This document shows, piece after piece, positions 34,438 to 43,248 of a DNA stretch of 64,000 nucleotides. Where the stretch lies: contig NZ_CP027218.1 in the NCBI RefSeq assembly GCF_004124275.1, positions 2,793,501 to 2,857,500 on the forward strand, given 5' to 3'. The DNA comes from Pseudomonas sp. DTU12.3 (lineage in GTDB: Bacteria; Pseudomonadota; Gammaproteobacteria; Pseudomonadales; Pseudomonadaceae). The notes under the pieces were generated by a model, which was not told the DNA's origin, did not search any database, and worked only from the letters and a program-made list of their open reading frames with translations. Position 1 is the stretch's first letter. Every line of letters starts with the position of its first letter. Both the position numbers and the translations under genes were made by a program.

Positions 34438-35030
34438 AGAATGTCCCAAAGATCGCGAATATCGCGGCCGGCAATGCGGATCATCATCAGGCTCAGCACC
34501 GCCAGCGCAAACAGGCCGATGCCGGGCAACACGTCGAGCAGTCCGGCGAGTTTGAACACCGCCACCATCGCCCCCAGCAGACACACTTCGAGCATGCTCC
34601 ACGGGCGCAGGGTTTCCAGCCAGCGCATGCACAGCTTGAACCCCGGCGCCCGTCGCGAGGAGAGCGCGAAGCTCAGCACCCACACCAGCAACACCAGTTG
34701 AAACGCCGGGGCAATGATGATGGCAATGGCCGCAACCATGGCGATAAAGGTAATCGGCCCCTGACTCAGCGCCAGCACCGAGTCCCACAGCGTCGCGCTG
34801 TTTTTCAGGCCTTTCATGCTGATGCTCATCACCGGGTAGAAATTGGCGAACAGCCACAACATGGCGGCCGTGAACGTCAACGCCAGGCGTTGTTCGACGC
34901 TCAGGCCGTTGAAACGCTGCAGGACACCGCCGCAACGTGCGCACAGGGTTTTCTGGTGTTTGCCGAGCACGGCTTTTTCATACACACAATCGCAGTGCTC
35001 GCAGATGATCAGGAGTTCAGTGTTGACCAT
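34434..35030 (-). CDS. pqiA: PqiA/LetA-type membrane protein, first half
   Basis: 198 aa. Cysteine pairs in CEHCDCVYE and CARCGG form a zinc ribbon, then four hydrophobic segments including LALTFTAAMLWLFANFYPVM and the PWSMLEVCLLGAMVAVFKL motif. With the next gene it makes up the two halves that are fused in E. coli PqiA. The ATG at 35030 is used; a TTG two codons earlier is less likely. No partner MCE gene is present in the window. Confidence 0.88.
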   Translation of the reverse strand: MVNTELLIICEHCDCVYEKAVLGKHQKTLCARCGGVLQRFNGLSVEQRLALTFTAAMLWLFANFYPVMSISMKGLKNSATLWDSVLALSQGPITFIAMVAAIAIIIAPAFQLVLLVWVLSFALSSRRAPGFKLCMRWLETLRPWSMLEVCLLGAMVAVFKLAGLLDVLPGIGLFALAVLSLMMIRIAGRDIRDLWDIL

Positions 35031-35076
35031 GGACAACGCTCGACAGCAAAGACCTGATCACTATAGACGCTCCCCC

Positions 35077-35160
35077 GTAGGAGCTGCCGCAGGCTGCGAT
35101 CTTTTGATGTTGTTTTTTAAAAGACAAGATCAACAGATCGCAGCCTTCGGCAGCTCCTAC
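35077..35160. repeat. REP-type inverted repeat, family II
   Basis: GTAGGAGCTGCCGCAGGCTG and its complement ending CAGCTCCTAC enclose a TTTTTTAAAAGAC core, same family as 1569-1645. It separates the PqiA and sad transcripts. Confidence 0.87.
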
Positions 35161-35175
35161 ATGGCGTCAGGTCAG

Positions 35176-36567
35176 TTACTTGCGATCGAGCCACACGGTT
35201 TGCGCGTTGCAGAATTCGCGTACGCCGAAGTGCGACAGCTCGCGGCCGAAACCGCTTTTTTTCACGCCGCCGAAGGTCACGCGCGGGTCGCTGGCGGAGT
35301 AGCCGTTGATGAACACGCCGCCGGTTTCCAGTTCACTGGTCAGTTGCTGGGCCAGTTGCACGTTGGCGGTGTAGATCGTCGCGGTCAGGCCGAACTCGCT
35401 GTCGTTGGCCAGCGCTACTGCGTGGGCGCAATCGCGGGCGGTAATGATCGACGCGACCGGGCCGAACAGTTCCTGTTTGAACGAGGTCATGCGGTCGGTG
35501 ACGTCGGCCAGCACGGTGGGTTCGTAATAGTTGCCAGCGCCTGCGGCTTTGCCGCCGCCAAGCAATAGCGTCGCGCCTTCTTCCAGGGTGTCGCGCACTT
35601 GCTGATCGAGTTCGTCGCGCAGGTCGACGCGCGCCATCGGGCCGATGTACGTGTCGGCGGCCAACGGATCGCCGACTTTCAGCTTGCGCGTGGCTTCGAC
35701 GAATTTGCGAGTGAATTCTTCAACCACGCCTTCTTCGATGATCAAGCGTTTTGCCGCTGCGCAAACTTGACCGGAGTTCTGGTAACGACCGATGACCGCA
35801 GCTTGTACCGCTTCATCCAGATCGGCATCGTTGAGCACGATGAACGGGTCGGAACCGCCCAATTCCAATACGCATTTCTTCAGTGCAGCACCGGCCTGAG
35901 CGCCGATGGCCATGCCGGCACGCACGCTGCCGGTCAGCGTCACAGCGGCAATGCGCGGGTCAGCGATGGCGCTGGATACGCCTTCAGGGGTGACGTTGAT
36001 CACTTCGAACACGCCATCGGCGAAACCGGCGCGGGTGAAGGCATCGCGCAACAGGTAGGCGCTGCCCATCACGTTCGGCGCATGCTTGAGCACGTAGGTG
36101 TTGCCGGCGATCAGCGCTGGCACGGCGCCGCGCAGTACTTGCCAGATCGGGAAGTTCCACGGCATCACGGCGAGGATCGGGCCGAGTGGGCGGTATTCGA
36201 TGCGCGCCTTGCCGCCTTCAACCTGAGTCGGTTCCGCGTCGAGCATGGCCGGACCGTTTTCGGCGTACCACTCGCAGAGCTTGGCGCATTTCTCGATTTC
36301 GCCGCGAGCCTGAGCAATCGGCTTGCCCATTTCCTGAGTGATCATCGTCGCCATGCCATCGCTGGTTTCACGCAGCGCAGCGGCCAGAGCGGTCAACAGG
36401 CGCGAACGATCCTGCAGCGGCTTGCGTTTCCACTTACCGAAGCCAAAAGCAGCGCGAGTCAGCGCGGCATCGAGGGCGGCGGCGGATTCAAAGGCGTAAT
36501 GGCCGATCTGCTCGCCGGTGGCTGGATTGATCGAGATGGCGTGGGTCTGGCTGGAAATCTGGCTCAT
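35176..36567 (-). CDS. sad: NAD-dependent succinate-semialdehyde dehydrogenase, Sad (YneI) type
   Basis: 463 aa. MPWNFPIWQVLRGAVPALIA, ELGGSDPFIVL (base Glu) and NSGQVCAAAKRLII (catalytic Cys) are present; the C-terminal motif is GGVKKSGFGRELSHFGVREF. This pattern is that of the Sad/YneI group, which oxidises succinate semialdehyde to succinate in 4-aminobutyrate breakdown. Start MSQISSQ (36567) fits family length. A LysR gene is divergent 97 bp away, the same layout as E. coli yneI-yneJ (ptrR). Confidence 0.88.
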   Translation of the reverse strand: MSQISSQTHAISINPATGEQIGHYAFESAAALDAALTRAAFGFGKWKRKPLQDRSRLLTALAAALRETSDGMATMITQEMGKPIAQARGEIEKCAKLCEWYAENGPAMLDAEPTQVEGGKARIEYRPLGPILAVMPWNFPIWQVLRGAVPALIAGNTYVLKHAPNVMGSAYLLRDAFTRAGFADGVFEVINVTPEGVSSAIADPRIAAVTLTGSVRAGMAIGAQAGAALKKCVLELGGSDPFIVLNDADLDEAVQAAVIGRYQNSGQVCAAAKRLIIEEGVVEEFTRKFVEATRKLKVGDPLAADTYIGPMARVDLRDELDQQVRDTLEEGATLLLGGGKAAGAGNYYEPTVLADVTDRMTSFKQELFGPVASIITARDCAHAVALANDSEFGLTATIYTANVQLAQQLTSELETGGVFINGYSASDPRVTFGGVKKSGFGRELSHFGVREFCNAQTVWLDRK

Positions 36568-36664
36568 GGCTTCGTCCTGCATGTTCGTCGGATGAGCCTA
36601 GAGTAGGGTGGTGTTTGTTTTCTGGAAACTGAATAATAAAGATCGTTTCTTTCACGATTGGAGA

Positions 36665-37549
36665 ATGACTGTGGATCTGGTGCAGCTGGAAATTTTCAAG
36701 GCCGTTGCCGAGCACGGCAGCATCAGCGCCGCCGCTGCGCAGATTCATCGCGTGCCGTCGAACCTGACCACGCGGATCAAGCAGCTTGAGCAGGATCTCG
36801 GTGTCGATCTGTTTATTCGCGAGAAAAGCCGTTTGCGCCTGTCGCCGGCGGGGTGGAGTTTTCTCGAGTACGCGCGGCGCATTCTCGACCTGGTACAAGA
36901 AGCACGCGCCACCGTAGCGGGCGAAGAACCGCAGGGCGCGTTTCCTTTGGGGTCGCTGGAAAGCACGGCGGCGGTGCGCATTCCCGAACTGCTCGCGGCA
37001 TATAACCAGTTGCACCCGAAAGTTGATCTGGACCTGTCCACCGGGCCGTCCGGGACGATGATCGACGGCGTGCTTTCCGGGCGACTCGCGGCAGCATTCG
37101 TCGACGGCCCGGTGCTGCATCCGACGCTGGAAGGCGTGCCGGCCTTCGAGGAAGAAATGGTCATCATCGCGCCGCTCAATCACGCTCCGGTAAAGCGTGC
37201 GGCGGATGTGAATGGCGAGAACATCTATGCCTTCCGCTCCAACTGCTCCTACCGGCATCACTTCGAAAAATGGTTCAGCACCGACGCCGCCGTGCCCGGC
37301 AAAATTTTCGAAATGGAGTCCTATCACGGCATGCTCGCCTGCGTCAGCGCTGGTGCCGGTCTGGCCTTGATGCCACGCAAGATGCTGCAGAGCATGCCGG
37401 GCAGCGCAACCGTCAGCGTCTGGCCGCTGGCGGCGGATTTTCGCTACCTGACGACGTGGCTGGTGTGGCGGCGGGGGACGGTGTCGCGCAGTTTGAGCAT
37501 GTTCGTGCGGCTGCTCGAAGAGCGTGGCGTGGTGCGCGCAGAAGAGTAA
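36665..37549 (+). CDS. LysR-family regulator, PtrR (YneJ)-like
   Basis: 294 aa. N-terminus [23 protein letters not shown] ending [18 protein letters not shown]. The P-S-N-L-T-x-R-I recognition helix is typical of the YneJ/PtrR group. Effector domain residues about 90-290. Divergent to sad, the same arrangement as in E. coli, so it probably controls sad. ATG at 36665 preceded by TTGGAGA; an earlier start would add 19 non-conserved residues. Confidence 0.87.
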   Translation: MTVDLVQLEIFKAVAEHGSISAAAAQIHRVPSNLTTRIKQLEQDLGVDLFIREKSRLRLSPAGWSFLEYARRILDLVQEARATVAGEEPQGAFPLGSLESTAAVRIPELLAAYNQLHPKVDLDLSTGPSGTMIDGVLSGRLAAAFVDGPVLHPTLEGVPAFEEEMVIIAPLNHAPVKRAADVNGENIYAFRSNCSYRHHFEKWFSTDAAVPGKIFEMESYHGMLACVSAGAGLALMPRKMLQSMPGSATVSVWPLAADFRYLTTWLVWRRGTVSRSLSMFVRLLEERGVVRAEE

Positions 37550-37577
37550 TTGACACTTTGTGTCATGGCTGTATCTT
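37550..37577 (+). promoter_or_regulatory. Candidate sigma-70 promoter overlapped by palindrome TGACACTTTGTGTCA
   Basis: TTGACA (37550-37555), 16-bp spacer, then TATCTT (37572-37577), about 55 bp before the M24 peptidase start. The 6-bp palindrome TGACAC-TTT-GTGTCA (37551-37565) covers the -35 element, which suggests control by a dimeric regulator. Confidence 0.45.
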
Positions 37578-37631
37578 TATCGACGTTCCGCAATATAAAA
37601 AACTATACAGCGCAGCCATGAGGACGAGGAA

Positions 37632-38312
37632 ATGAGTACAGCCCTGAGCGAAAATGCAGCCCTGAGCGGTAAGGAAGCGGTCGGCGAACGTTTTGTCCTG
37701 GACACCATGCGCCATGCCCAGCAGTTGACCTGGAAGGCCGTCGATGCCATCGCCGCAGTGATCAAACCGGGCATGCTGGAGTCCGAAGCGACGGCGCGCG
37801 GCAAGGAAATCCTCGCTGAACTGGGCATGGACCGGATCTGGCATCCGCTGCTGATTCGCTTCGGCGCCAACACCCTGAAGACCTTCAAGCAGCGCTCCGA
37901 TGGCGATCCGGTGCTCGGTGAAGACGACATTTTCTTTATCGACATGGGTGTGGTCTGGCAGGGCCACGAAGGTGATGCGGGGGCGACTTACACCAGCGGA
38001 TCGGACCCGGAAATGATCGCCTGCGCGGCGGCGGCCAAAGAGCTGTTCGACCGGGTCGAGGCGTTCTGGCGTGAGGGTGTTTCCGGCGTTGAGCTTTACC
38101 GCTATGCGACGGATCAGGCCGAAGCGATGGGTTGGGTGCTGAACCTGAACATCAAAGGCCACCGGGTCAGCGATTTTCCGCATGCGATTCACCGTGGCGG
38201 CGACCTTGGCGATTTCGAGCAGGCACCGAATGCCGGCGTGTGGATTCTGGAAATCCAGATCGCTCATCCGACGCGGCCGTTCGGTGCGTTCTATGAAGAT
38301 TTGCTCATTTAA
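37632..38312 (+). CDS. M24-family metallopeptidase-like protein
   Basis: 226 aa, a pita-bread fold without the N-terminal creatinase/prolidase domain. Apparent metal ligands: Asp in FFIDMGVVW, Asp in HEGDAGATYTS, His in PHAIHRGG, Glu in WILEIQIAH. The last usual Glu is not evident because the C-terminus is short, so activity is uncertain. Such proteins are Xaa-Pro aminopeptidase or methionine aminopeptidase relatives. RBS GAGGACGAGG. A gamma-glutamylcyclotransferase-like gene follows 9 bp later, so the two form an operon. Confidence 0.82.
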   Translation: MSTALSENAALSGKEAVGERFVLDTMRHAQQLTWKAVDAIAAVIKPGMLESEATARGKEILAELGMDRIWHPLLIRFGANTLKTFKQRSDGDPVLGEDDIFFIDMGVVWQGHEGDAGATYTSGSDPEMIACAAAAKELFDRVEAFWREGVSGVELYRYATDQAEAMGWVLNLNIKGHRVSDFPHAIHRGGDLGDFEQAPNAGVWILEIQIAHPTRPFGAFYEDLLI

Positions 38313-38321
38313 GGACGACTC

Positions 38322-38675
38322 ATGAACTCACCGACACTACAAACGGTGCTGCTGTTTTCCTACGGCACGTTGCAGGATCGCGCCGTGCAACTTTCCAACT
38401 TCGGTCGCGAACTGCAAGGGCGCCCGGACAGCCTGCCGGGCTACAAACAGCAAATGGTCGAGATCACCGATCCTGACGTTCTCGCCACCAGTGGCAAGAC
38501 TCATCATCCCATCGTGCAGGAAAGCGGCAATGCGGCGGATGAGATTGCCGGCACGGTGTTCCAGATCACCGCGCAGGAGCTGGCGGCAGCGGATGAATAC
38601 GAAGTGGCGGACTACAAACGTGTCAGCGTGCTGCTAAAGTCTGGAGTCGATGCATGGGTTTACGTGCAGGCGTGA
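38322..38675 (+). CDS. Gamma-glutamylcyclotransferase-like (AIG2/GGCT fold) protein
   Basis: 117 aa. The FSYGTLQDRAVQL opening carries the YGTL substrate loop; a catalytic Glu position is met in DEIAGTVFQIT (the fold's usual G-x-(V/L)-(F/Y)), with AADEYEVADYKR following the D-x-x-E-x-Y pattern. GGCT proteins split gamma-glutamyl groups to pyroglutamate. It is the second gene after the M24 peptidase; the pair suggests peptide or glutathione-derivative processing (inference). Confidence 0.85.
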   Translation: MNSPTLQTVLLFSYGTLQDRAVQLSNFGRELQGRPDSLPGYKQQMVEITDPDVLATSGKTHHPIVQESGNAADEIAGTVFQITAQELAAADEYEVADYKRVSVLLKSGVDAWVYVQA

Positions 38676-38771
38676 CAACAGGGCGCAGCGCTGTAGTTGT
38701 TTTTATATAGCGTCAACTTCGATGATGCACGCCGCTTCCTAACTTCAAAGTCAAAAAACAGGACGTCCATC

Positions 38772-39200
38772 ATGAAAGTCAGCGCACGCAACGTATTCAA
38801 AGGCAAAGTCAGCAACGTTCAGGCCGGCGCCGTCAACGCCGAGGTGGTACTGACCCTGGCTGGCGGTGAGCAGTTGGTTGCCGTCGTGACCATGGAAAGC
38901 ATCAAGAACCTCGGCATCGCCGTCGGCAAAGAAGCCGTTGCGCTGGTCAAGGCGCCATGGGTCATGCTGATGACCGAGTCCAGCGATATCCGCCTCTCGG
39001 CGCGCAACTGCCTGGAAGGCAAAGTGCTGAGCGTGACGGACGGTGCTGTCAACGCTGAAGTGGTCATCGAGCTGGCTGGCGGCTCCAAGGTCTACTCGAT
39101 CGTGACCCGCGATGCTGTTACCGAACTGGGCCTGGCCAAAGGCGTCAGCGCCACGGCGGTGATCAAGGCTTCGCACATTATTCTGGGCGTTCCGGCTTGA
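38772..39200 (+). CDS. Molybdate-binding (Mop/TOBE di-domain) protein
   Basis: 142 aa made of two Mop repeats: ARNVFKGKVSNVQAGAVNAE at the N-terminus and ARNCLEGKVLSVTDGAVNAE starting near residue 76, each ending in a V/I-K-A-(P/S)-x-(V/H)-(M/I) strand. Such molbindins store or buffer molybdate (or tungstate) in the cytosol. Start at MKVSARN (38772, RBS AGGACG), followed by a terminator. No molybdenum transporter genes are adjacent. Confidence 0.92.
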   Translation: MKVSARNVFKGKVSNVQAGAVNAEVVLTLAGGEQLVAVVTMESIKNLGIAVGKEAVALVKAPWVMLMTESSDIRLSARNCLEGKVLSVTDGAVNAEVVIELAGGSKVYSIVTRDAVTELGLAKGVSATAVIKASHIILGVPA

Positions 39201-39217
39201 TTTAGCTTTCAGGCAAA

Positions 39218-39260
39218 CAAAAAAACCGCTGATTCCGCGATTCGGGATCAGCGGTTTTTT
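39218..39260. terminator. Rho-independent terminator, bidirectional
   Basis: AAAAAACCGCTGAT pairs with ATCAGCGGTTTTTT around CCGCGATTCGGG, between the convergent Mop and GST genes. Confidence 0.9.
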
Positions 39261-39263
39261 GCG

Positions 39264-39887
39264 TCATGGCGTGCCGTTTCGCCCGTACAGGCGATAGCCC
39301 TCGCGCTGGTTCAAGCGATCGTAGTAGGCGCTGACGGCGGGCAAGCGCGGATGTTTCAGCGGCGTTTCAAACCAGCGATTCACCGACAACCCGATCGGGA
39401 TATCGGCCAGTGAAAACTCTTCGCCACTGACGTAAGCACCGGTCGATTGCAGCTGGCGATCAAGAATCTGCATGTTCTTCGACCATTGTTCGATCCCGAC
39501 CGCCAGCGCAGCGCTGTCCTGATAATCCGGCGACTTGCGCACCAGGGACATCAGCGGGTACGACCACGAGCGATTCAGCTCCGCAGCCTGCCAGTCAATC
39601 CACTGATCGACCCGCGCCCGAGCCATCGGCTCAGCCGGATAAAGCTGCGCGCCGCCGTAGCGCGACACCAGATAACGAATGATCGTATTCGATTCCCACA
39701 GCGTGAAATCCCCGTCCTCAATCACCGGCACCATGGCGCACGGGTTCAGCGCGAGGAACTCCGGGGTATTCGTCGATTTGAACCCCGAACCCCAGTCTTC
39801 ACGCTCGAACGGGATGTGCAATTCGGCGCAAGTCCACAGCACTTTGCGCACGTTGATCGATGAGGCCTTGCCGAGTATTCGCAGCAT
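39264..39887 (-). CDS. Glutathione S-transferase family protein
   Basis: 207 aa. The thioredoxin-fold N-domain has the active-site Ser in [12 protein letters not shown], the cis-Pro in [12 protein letters not shown] and the glutathione contact [11 protein letters not shown]. The helical C-domain contains [17 protein letters not shown]. It lies 1 bp after the LysR gene stop (TGACATG), so the two are co-transcribed and probably coupled. Substrate unknown. Confidence 0.92.
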   Translation of the reverse strand: MLRILGKASSINVRKVLWTCAELHIPFEREDWGSGFKSTNTPEFLALNPCAMVPVIEDGDFTLWESNTIIRYLVSRYGGAQLYPAEPMARARVDQWIDWQAAELNRSWSYPLMSLVRKSPDYQDSAALAVGIEQWSKNMQILDRQLQSTGAYVSGEEFSLADIPIGLSVNRWFETPLKHPRLPAVSAYYDRLNQREGYRLYGRNGTP

Positions 39888-39888
39888 G

Positions 39889-40797
39889 TCATTGCCCTGA
39901 AAGGGTGGGTGGTTGTTCGAGTGCGCTGGCGAGAAAATCAGCGAACGCGCGCGCCGCCAGACGTGTCGCGCGGCCCATGGGAAAGTAGGCATGAACCGGC
40001 AAGTCGGCCATTTTCCATGCCGGCAATAACTGCAGCAATGTGCCGTCCTGCACCTCCTGCGCGCAGGCCCAGGACGTGGTCGAGGTGACTCCCAAGTCAG
40101 CCACGGCCGCGGCCAATGCGCCGGCAGTATCGTTGACCGAAATGTGCGCCGTCAGACTGACCGACGTGGTCGCGCCGTCGCGCTCGAATTGCCAGGATGA
40201 AGCCTGCGCCGCCGCCGGCCCGCCGATGATCCGGTGTTGTTCCAGCTCCTCGGGGCGTTGCGGCGTGCCGTGCCGCGCGAGATAGGCGGCGGACGCCACG
40301 ACGATTCGTTGCATGCTGCCAATCAGCTTTGCCGTGCCGGCCAGATCCGGCAGTTTACCGACGCGGATCCCGACATCGACCGCTTCCTTGACCATGTCCT
40401 GCCACTGATCTTCGAGCATCAGTTCGAGGTGCAGTTGCGGGTGGCGTTCGGTGAACGCTGACAAGCGCGGGATGATCACCCGAATAGCCATCGTCGACGG
40501 CATACCGATGCGCAGCAATCCGCGTAGTTCACCGGTTTCGCGCACGCTGTTTTCCGCATCGTCGACGGCGGCGAGGATCGGCTCCATCCGCGCCAGAAAC
40601 TCCAGGCCCGCTTCGGTCGGCACCACCGCGCGGGTGGTGCGCGACAGCAGCCGGGCGCCGAGGCTGGCTTCCAGCTCGGCAATCATTCGCGACACCTGGG
40701 ATTGCGTCAGGCCCGCCTCGCGCGCGGCGGCCGAGAAACTGCCCAGGCGTGCAACGCGGGTGTAAAGCCGCAGGCTGTGAAGGTCTTTGAGTGGCAT
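39889..40797 (-). CDS. LysR-family regulator
   Basis: 302 aa. [23 protein letters not shown] to [18 protein letters not shown]; effector domain [20 protein letters not shown] onward, typical of the large CrgA/PA-type subgroup next to oxidoreductase genes. It is transcribed ahead of the GST gene (1-bp gap) and divergent from the SDR gene at 40962, both plausible targets. Confidence 0.9.
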   Translation of the reverse strand: MPLKDLHSLRLYTRVARLGSFSAAAREAGLTQSQVSRMIAELEASLGARLLSRTTRAVVPTEAGLEFLARMEPILAAVDDAENSVRETGELRGLLRIGMPSTMAIRVIIPRLSAFTERHPQLHLELMLEDQWQDMVKEAVDVGIRVGKLPDLAGTAKLIGSMQRIVVASAAYLARHGTPQRPEELEQHRIIGGPAAAQASSWQFERDGATTSVSLTAHISVNDTAGALAAAVADLGVTSTTSWACAQEVQDGTLLQLLPAWKMADLPVHAYFPMGRATRLAARAFADFLASALEQPPTLSGQ

Positions 40798-40961
40798 GCC
40801 GGTTCCCGTGTGCGCGGAGGATTGATGCTGGATCGAGATAAATCTTAGCCCAATTCACTGGCTACCGAGCATGAGTCGAAGCGTGGATATTGGCCACATC
40901 GGACACGGGGCACGGCCGCCAACTCCGCAACTTGCCCTTATCGAGCTTCGAGGAACACATC

Positions 40962-41705
40962 ATGCAAATCGCCCATTCGATTGCCCTGGTCACCGGTGCC
41001 AACCGCGGCATTGGCCGTACCTTTGCCGAAGAACTGCTCAAGCGTGGCGCGGCGAAAGTCTACGTTGCCGTCCGCGACACCGCTGCGCTGGCCGACCTGC
41101 TCAAGAACGGTGATCGCCGCCTGGTGCCGCTGCCGCTCGACGTGACTGATCCCGATCAGGTGGCTGCCGCTGCCAGTGTGGCCGCCGATGTCACGCTGCT
41201 GATCAATAACGCCGGGTATGCCGCGTTCGACGGCGCCATCAGCGCGCCGGACATGCTCGACGCTCGCCTGGAAATGGAAGTGAATTACTTCGGCCCATTG
41301 GCCCTGACCCGAGCGTTTGCACCGGTTCTCGCGGCCTCCGGTGGCGCGGTGTTGAACATGTTGTCGATGCTCTCGCTGGTTAGCCTGCCGATGGCAGCAA
41401 CGTACTCCGCCTCGAAAGCTGCGGGCCTGTCACTGACGCGCAGTTTGCGTGCCGAGTTGGCCGGGCAGGGTACTCAGGTGGTCGGCGTGCTGGCGGTGCA
41501 GACCGAAACGGCGATGGGCGCAAAGCTTCCGGAACCACGCCTGAGCCCGCTCGAAGTGGTGACTGACGCACTGGATGCGATCGAGGCCGGCATCAACGAT
41601 GAGGTCGTCGCTGGCGCCCAATCGCGCAGCATTCATCAGGCGTTCATCGCTGACCCGCAAAAGCTTCAGGCGCTGATGTCGACGCGTCTGCCACAGCGCG
41701 GCTGA
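40962..41705 (+). CDS. Short-chain dehydrogenase/reductase
   Basis: 247 aa classical SDR. Cofactor motif VTGANRGIGRTFAEELL, NNAG in LLINNAGYAAF, active site Tyr-x3-Lys in ATYSASKAAG; the Ser is probably in LNMLSMLSL. Start MQIAHS at 40962 with GAGGAACACATC upstream. It begins a same-strand run with a carbonic-anhydrase-like gene (26-bp gap) and an NmrA-like gene. Substrate unknown. Confidence 0.92.
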   Translation: MQIAHSIALVTGANRGIGRTFAEELLKRGAAKVYVAVRDTAALADLLKNGDRRLVPLPLDVTDPDQVAAAASVAADVTLLINNAGYAAFDGAISAPDMLDARLEMEVNYFGPLALTRAFAPVLAASGGAVLNMLSMLSLVSLPMAATYSASKAAGLSLTRSLRAELAGQGTQVVGVLAVQTETAMGAKLPEPRLSPLEVVTDALDAIEAGINDEVVAGAQSRSIHQAFIADPQKLQALMSTRLPQRG

Positions 41706-41731
41706 TTCCCCATCCTTGATCGAGGTGTGCC

Positions 41732-42280
41732 ATGGACTTCCTGCAAACCCTGCTCGAACGCAATGCCGCGTTTGCCGCCAACGGCTTCTCGGCCGAATTG
41801 AAGATCATTCCTTCCCAGCGCGCGCTGATCGTCGGTTGTGTCGATCCGCGTGTCGATCCGCGTGTCGATCCGGTGGATGTGCTTGGCCTGCAACCCGGCG
41901 AGGCCGCGGTGATCCGCAATGTCGGTGGTCGGGTCACCCCGGCACTGTTTGAAACGCTGGCAATCCTCGGCCGCGTTTCGCAAGCGGGCGGCGCGGCGCT
42001 CGGTGAAGGCTGGCACTTGATCGTCCTGCAGCACACCGATTGCGGTATTCGCGGATGCCTGCACCACGCACCGGATTTGCTCGCTCAGTACATGGGCGTG
42101 GCCACGGAACAATTGCCATCACTGGCGATAAACGACCCGCGTCAGGCCGTGGCCATCGATGTCGCGGCGCTGCAAGCCAACCCACAGTTGCCCGCTGCTT
42201 TCAGCGTCAGCGGTCTGGTCTACGACGTCGCCACCGGCCGGGTCGAGACCGTGGTGCCGGCCGGTCGCTTGCGTCCCTGA
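41732..42280 (+). CDS. Beta-carbonic anhydrase-like protein with tandem repeat at the zinc site
   Basis: 182 aa. Zinc ligands: Cys36 in GCVDPRVD and the His/Cys pair in LQHTDCGIRGC; NVGGRVTPALFE is the usual following motif. Normally C-x-D-x-R-V-D-P occurs once, but here the DPRV unit is duplicated (C-V-DPRV-DPRV-DP), because a 12-bp direct repeat runs from 41839 to 41872. The insertion lies beside the active-site Asp-Arg dyad. The enzyme might hydrate CO2 or be an inactive relative. Confidence 0.83.
   Translation: MDFLQTLLERNAAFAANGFSAELKIIPSQRALIVGCVDPRVDPRVDPVDVLGLQPGEAAVIRNVGGRVTPALFETLAILGRVSQAGGAALGEGWHLIVLQHTDCGIRGCLHHAPDLLAQYMGVATEQLPSLAINDPRQAVAIDVAALQANPQLPAAFSVSGLVYDVATGRVETVVPAGRLRP
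41839..41872 (+). repeat. 12-bp tandem repeat inside the carbonic-anhydrase-like gene
   Basis: TGTCGATCCGCG occurs twice in full (41839-41850, 41851-41862), followed by ten of twelve bases of a third copy (41863-41872). It is in frame and encodes V-D-P-R repeats. Confidence 0.95.
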
Positions 42281-42318
42281 CAACCCCGATTTTCATAACA
42301 TCGATCTGGAGAAATACG

Positions 42319-43182
42319 ATGAGTACGTTTTTGGTAACAGGTTCTACCGGCGACACCGGCGCACCAACCGTCAAAGCCCTGCTTGAGCGCGGTCACCGGG
42401 TCAAAGCTCTGGTCCGTCGTGAAGACGAGCGCTCGCAAAAACTCAAGGACATGGGCGCCGAGATTCACGTCGGCAACTTGCGCGACCTGAAGTCGTTGCG
42501 CCCGGCCATGGAAGGCGTGGACGGCGCCTATTTTTGCTATCCGCTGAGCGATGGGCTGGTCGAAGCCGCCGCGTTGTTTGCGCAGGCGGCGAAGGAGCAA
42601 GGCGTCAAGCACATCGTCAACATGTCGCACAAGCAATCGCGACCCGATGCACGCAGTCAGGCGACGTTGAACCACTGGATGTCGGAACAGATTTTCACCT
42701 GGTCGGGCATTCCATCCACGCATTTGCGCGTGACGTTCTTCGCCCAATGGATGCTCTACATCGCCGACTTTATTCGTCAAGGCCGTTACCTGACACCGTT
42801 CGACGCCGACAGCCGTTTTGCACCCATGGCGGCCAGTGATATCGCACTGGTGGTCGCCAATGTCCTGCTCAAGCCCGAAGGGCATGGCGGTCAGGCGTAT
42901 GCGCTGCACGGCCCGATCGAGTACAGCCACCGCGAGCTCGCCGCGTTGTTGGGCAGTACGCTGGGCAAGGAGGTACGTTTCGAGCAGGTGGAAGTCGAGG
43001 AGTTTGTCCGGCTGCTCGGCGTCGATGGCGATCCCGCGTTTGCCGTACATTTCAACGCGGTGAAAATCGACCAGCGAGAAAAACGCCTTGAGGGCCTCGA
43101 CGATACGGGGGCGGCCATCATCGGTCAGCCATTGCAGACACCCGCGCAATTCATCGGGGAGCATCGCCAGCGCTTCATCTGA
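42319..43182 (+). CDS. NmrA-like NAD(P)-binding protein
   Basis: 287 aa atypical SDR. N-terminal STFLVTGSTGDTGAPTVKAL carries the GxxGxxG motif of NmrA/YtfG-type proteins; no Tyr-x3-Lys catalytic pair was noticed. Members act as quinone reductases or redox-sensing regulators. RBS CTGGAGAAATACG. It is the last gene of the SDR-CA-NmrA run and is followed by a terminator at 43195. Confidence 0.87.
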   Translation: MSTFLVTGSTGDTGAPTVKALLERGHRVKALVRREDERSQKLKDMGAEIHVGNLRDLKSLRPAMEGVDGAYFCYPLSDGLVEAAALFAQAAKEQGVKHIVNMSHKQSRPDARSQATLNHWMSEQIFTWSGIPSTHLRVTFFAQWMLYIADFIRQGRYLTPFDADSRFAPMAASDIALVVANVLLKPEGHGGQAYALHGPIEYSHRELAALLGSTLGKEVRFEQVEVEEFVRLLGVDGDPAFAVHFNAVKIDQREKRLEGLDDTGAAIIGQPLQTPAQFIGEHRQRFI

Positions 43183-43194
43183 GAGTAACGAAAC

Positions 43195-43231
43195 AGGGCC
43201 GGATCGCTGCACAGCGTTCCGGCCCTTTTTA
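43195..43231 (+). terminator. Rho-independent terminator
   Basis: Stem AGGGCCGGA / TCCGGCCCT with inner CGCT-GCAC-AGCG, followed by T5; between convergent NmrA-like and permease genes. Confidence 0.85.
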
Positions 43232-43248
43232 CGTTCAGGCGATGACGA

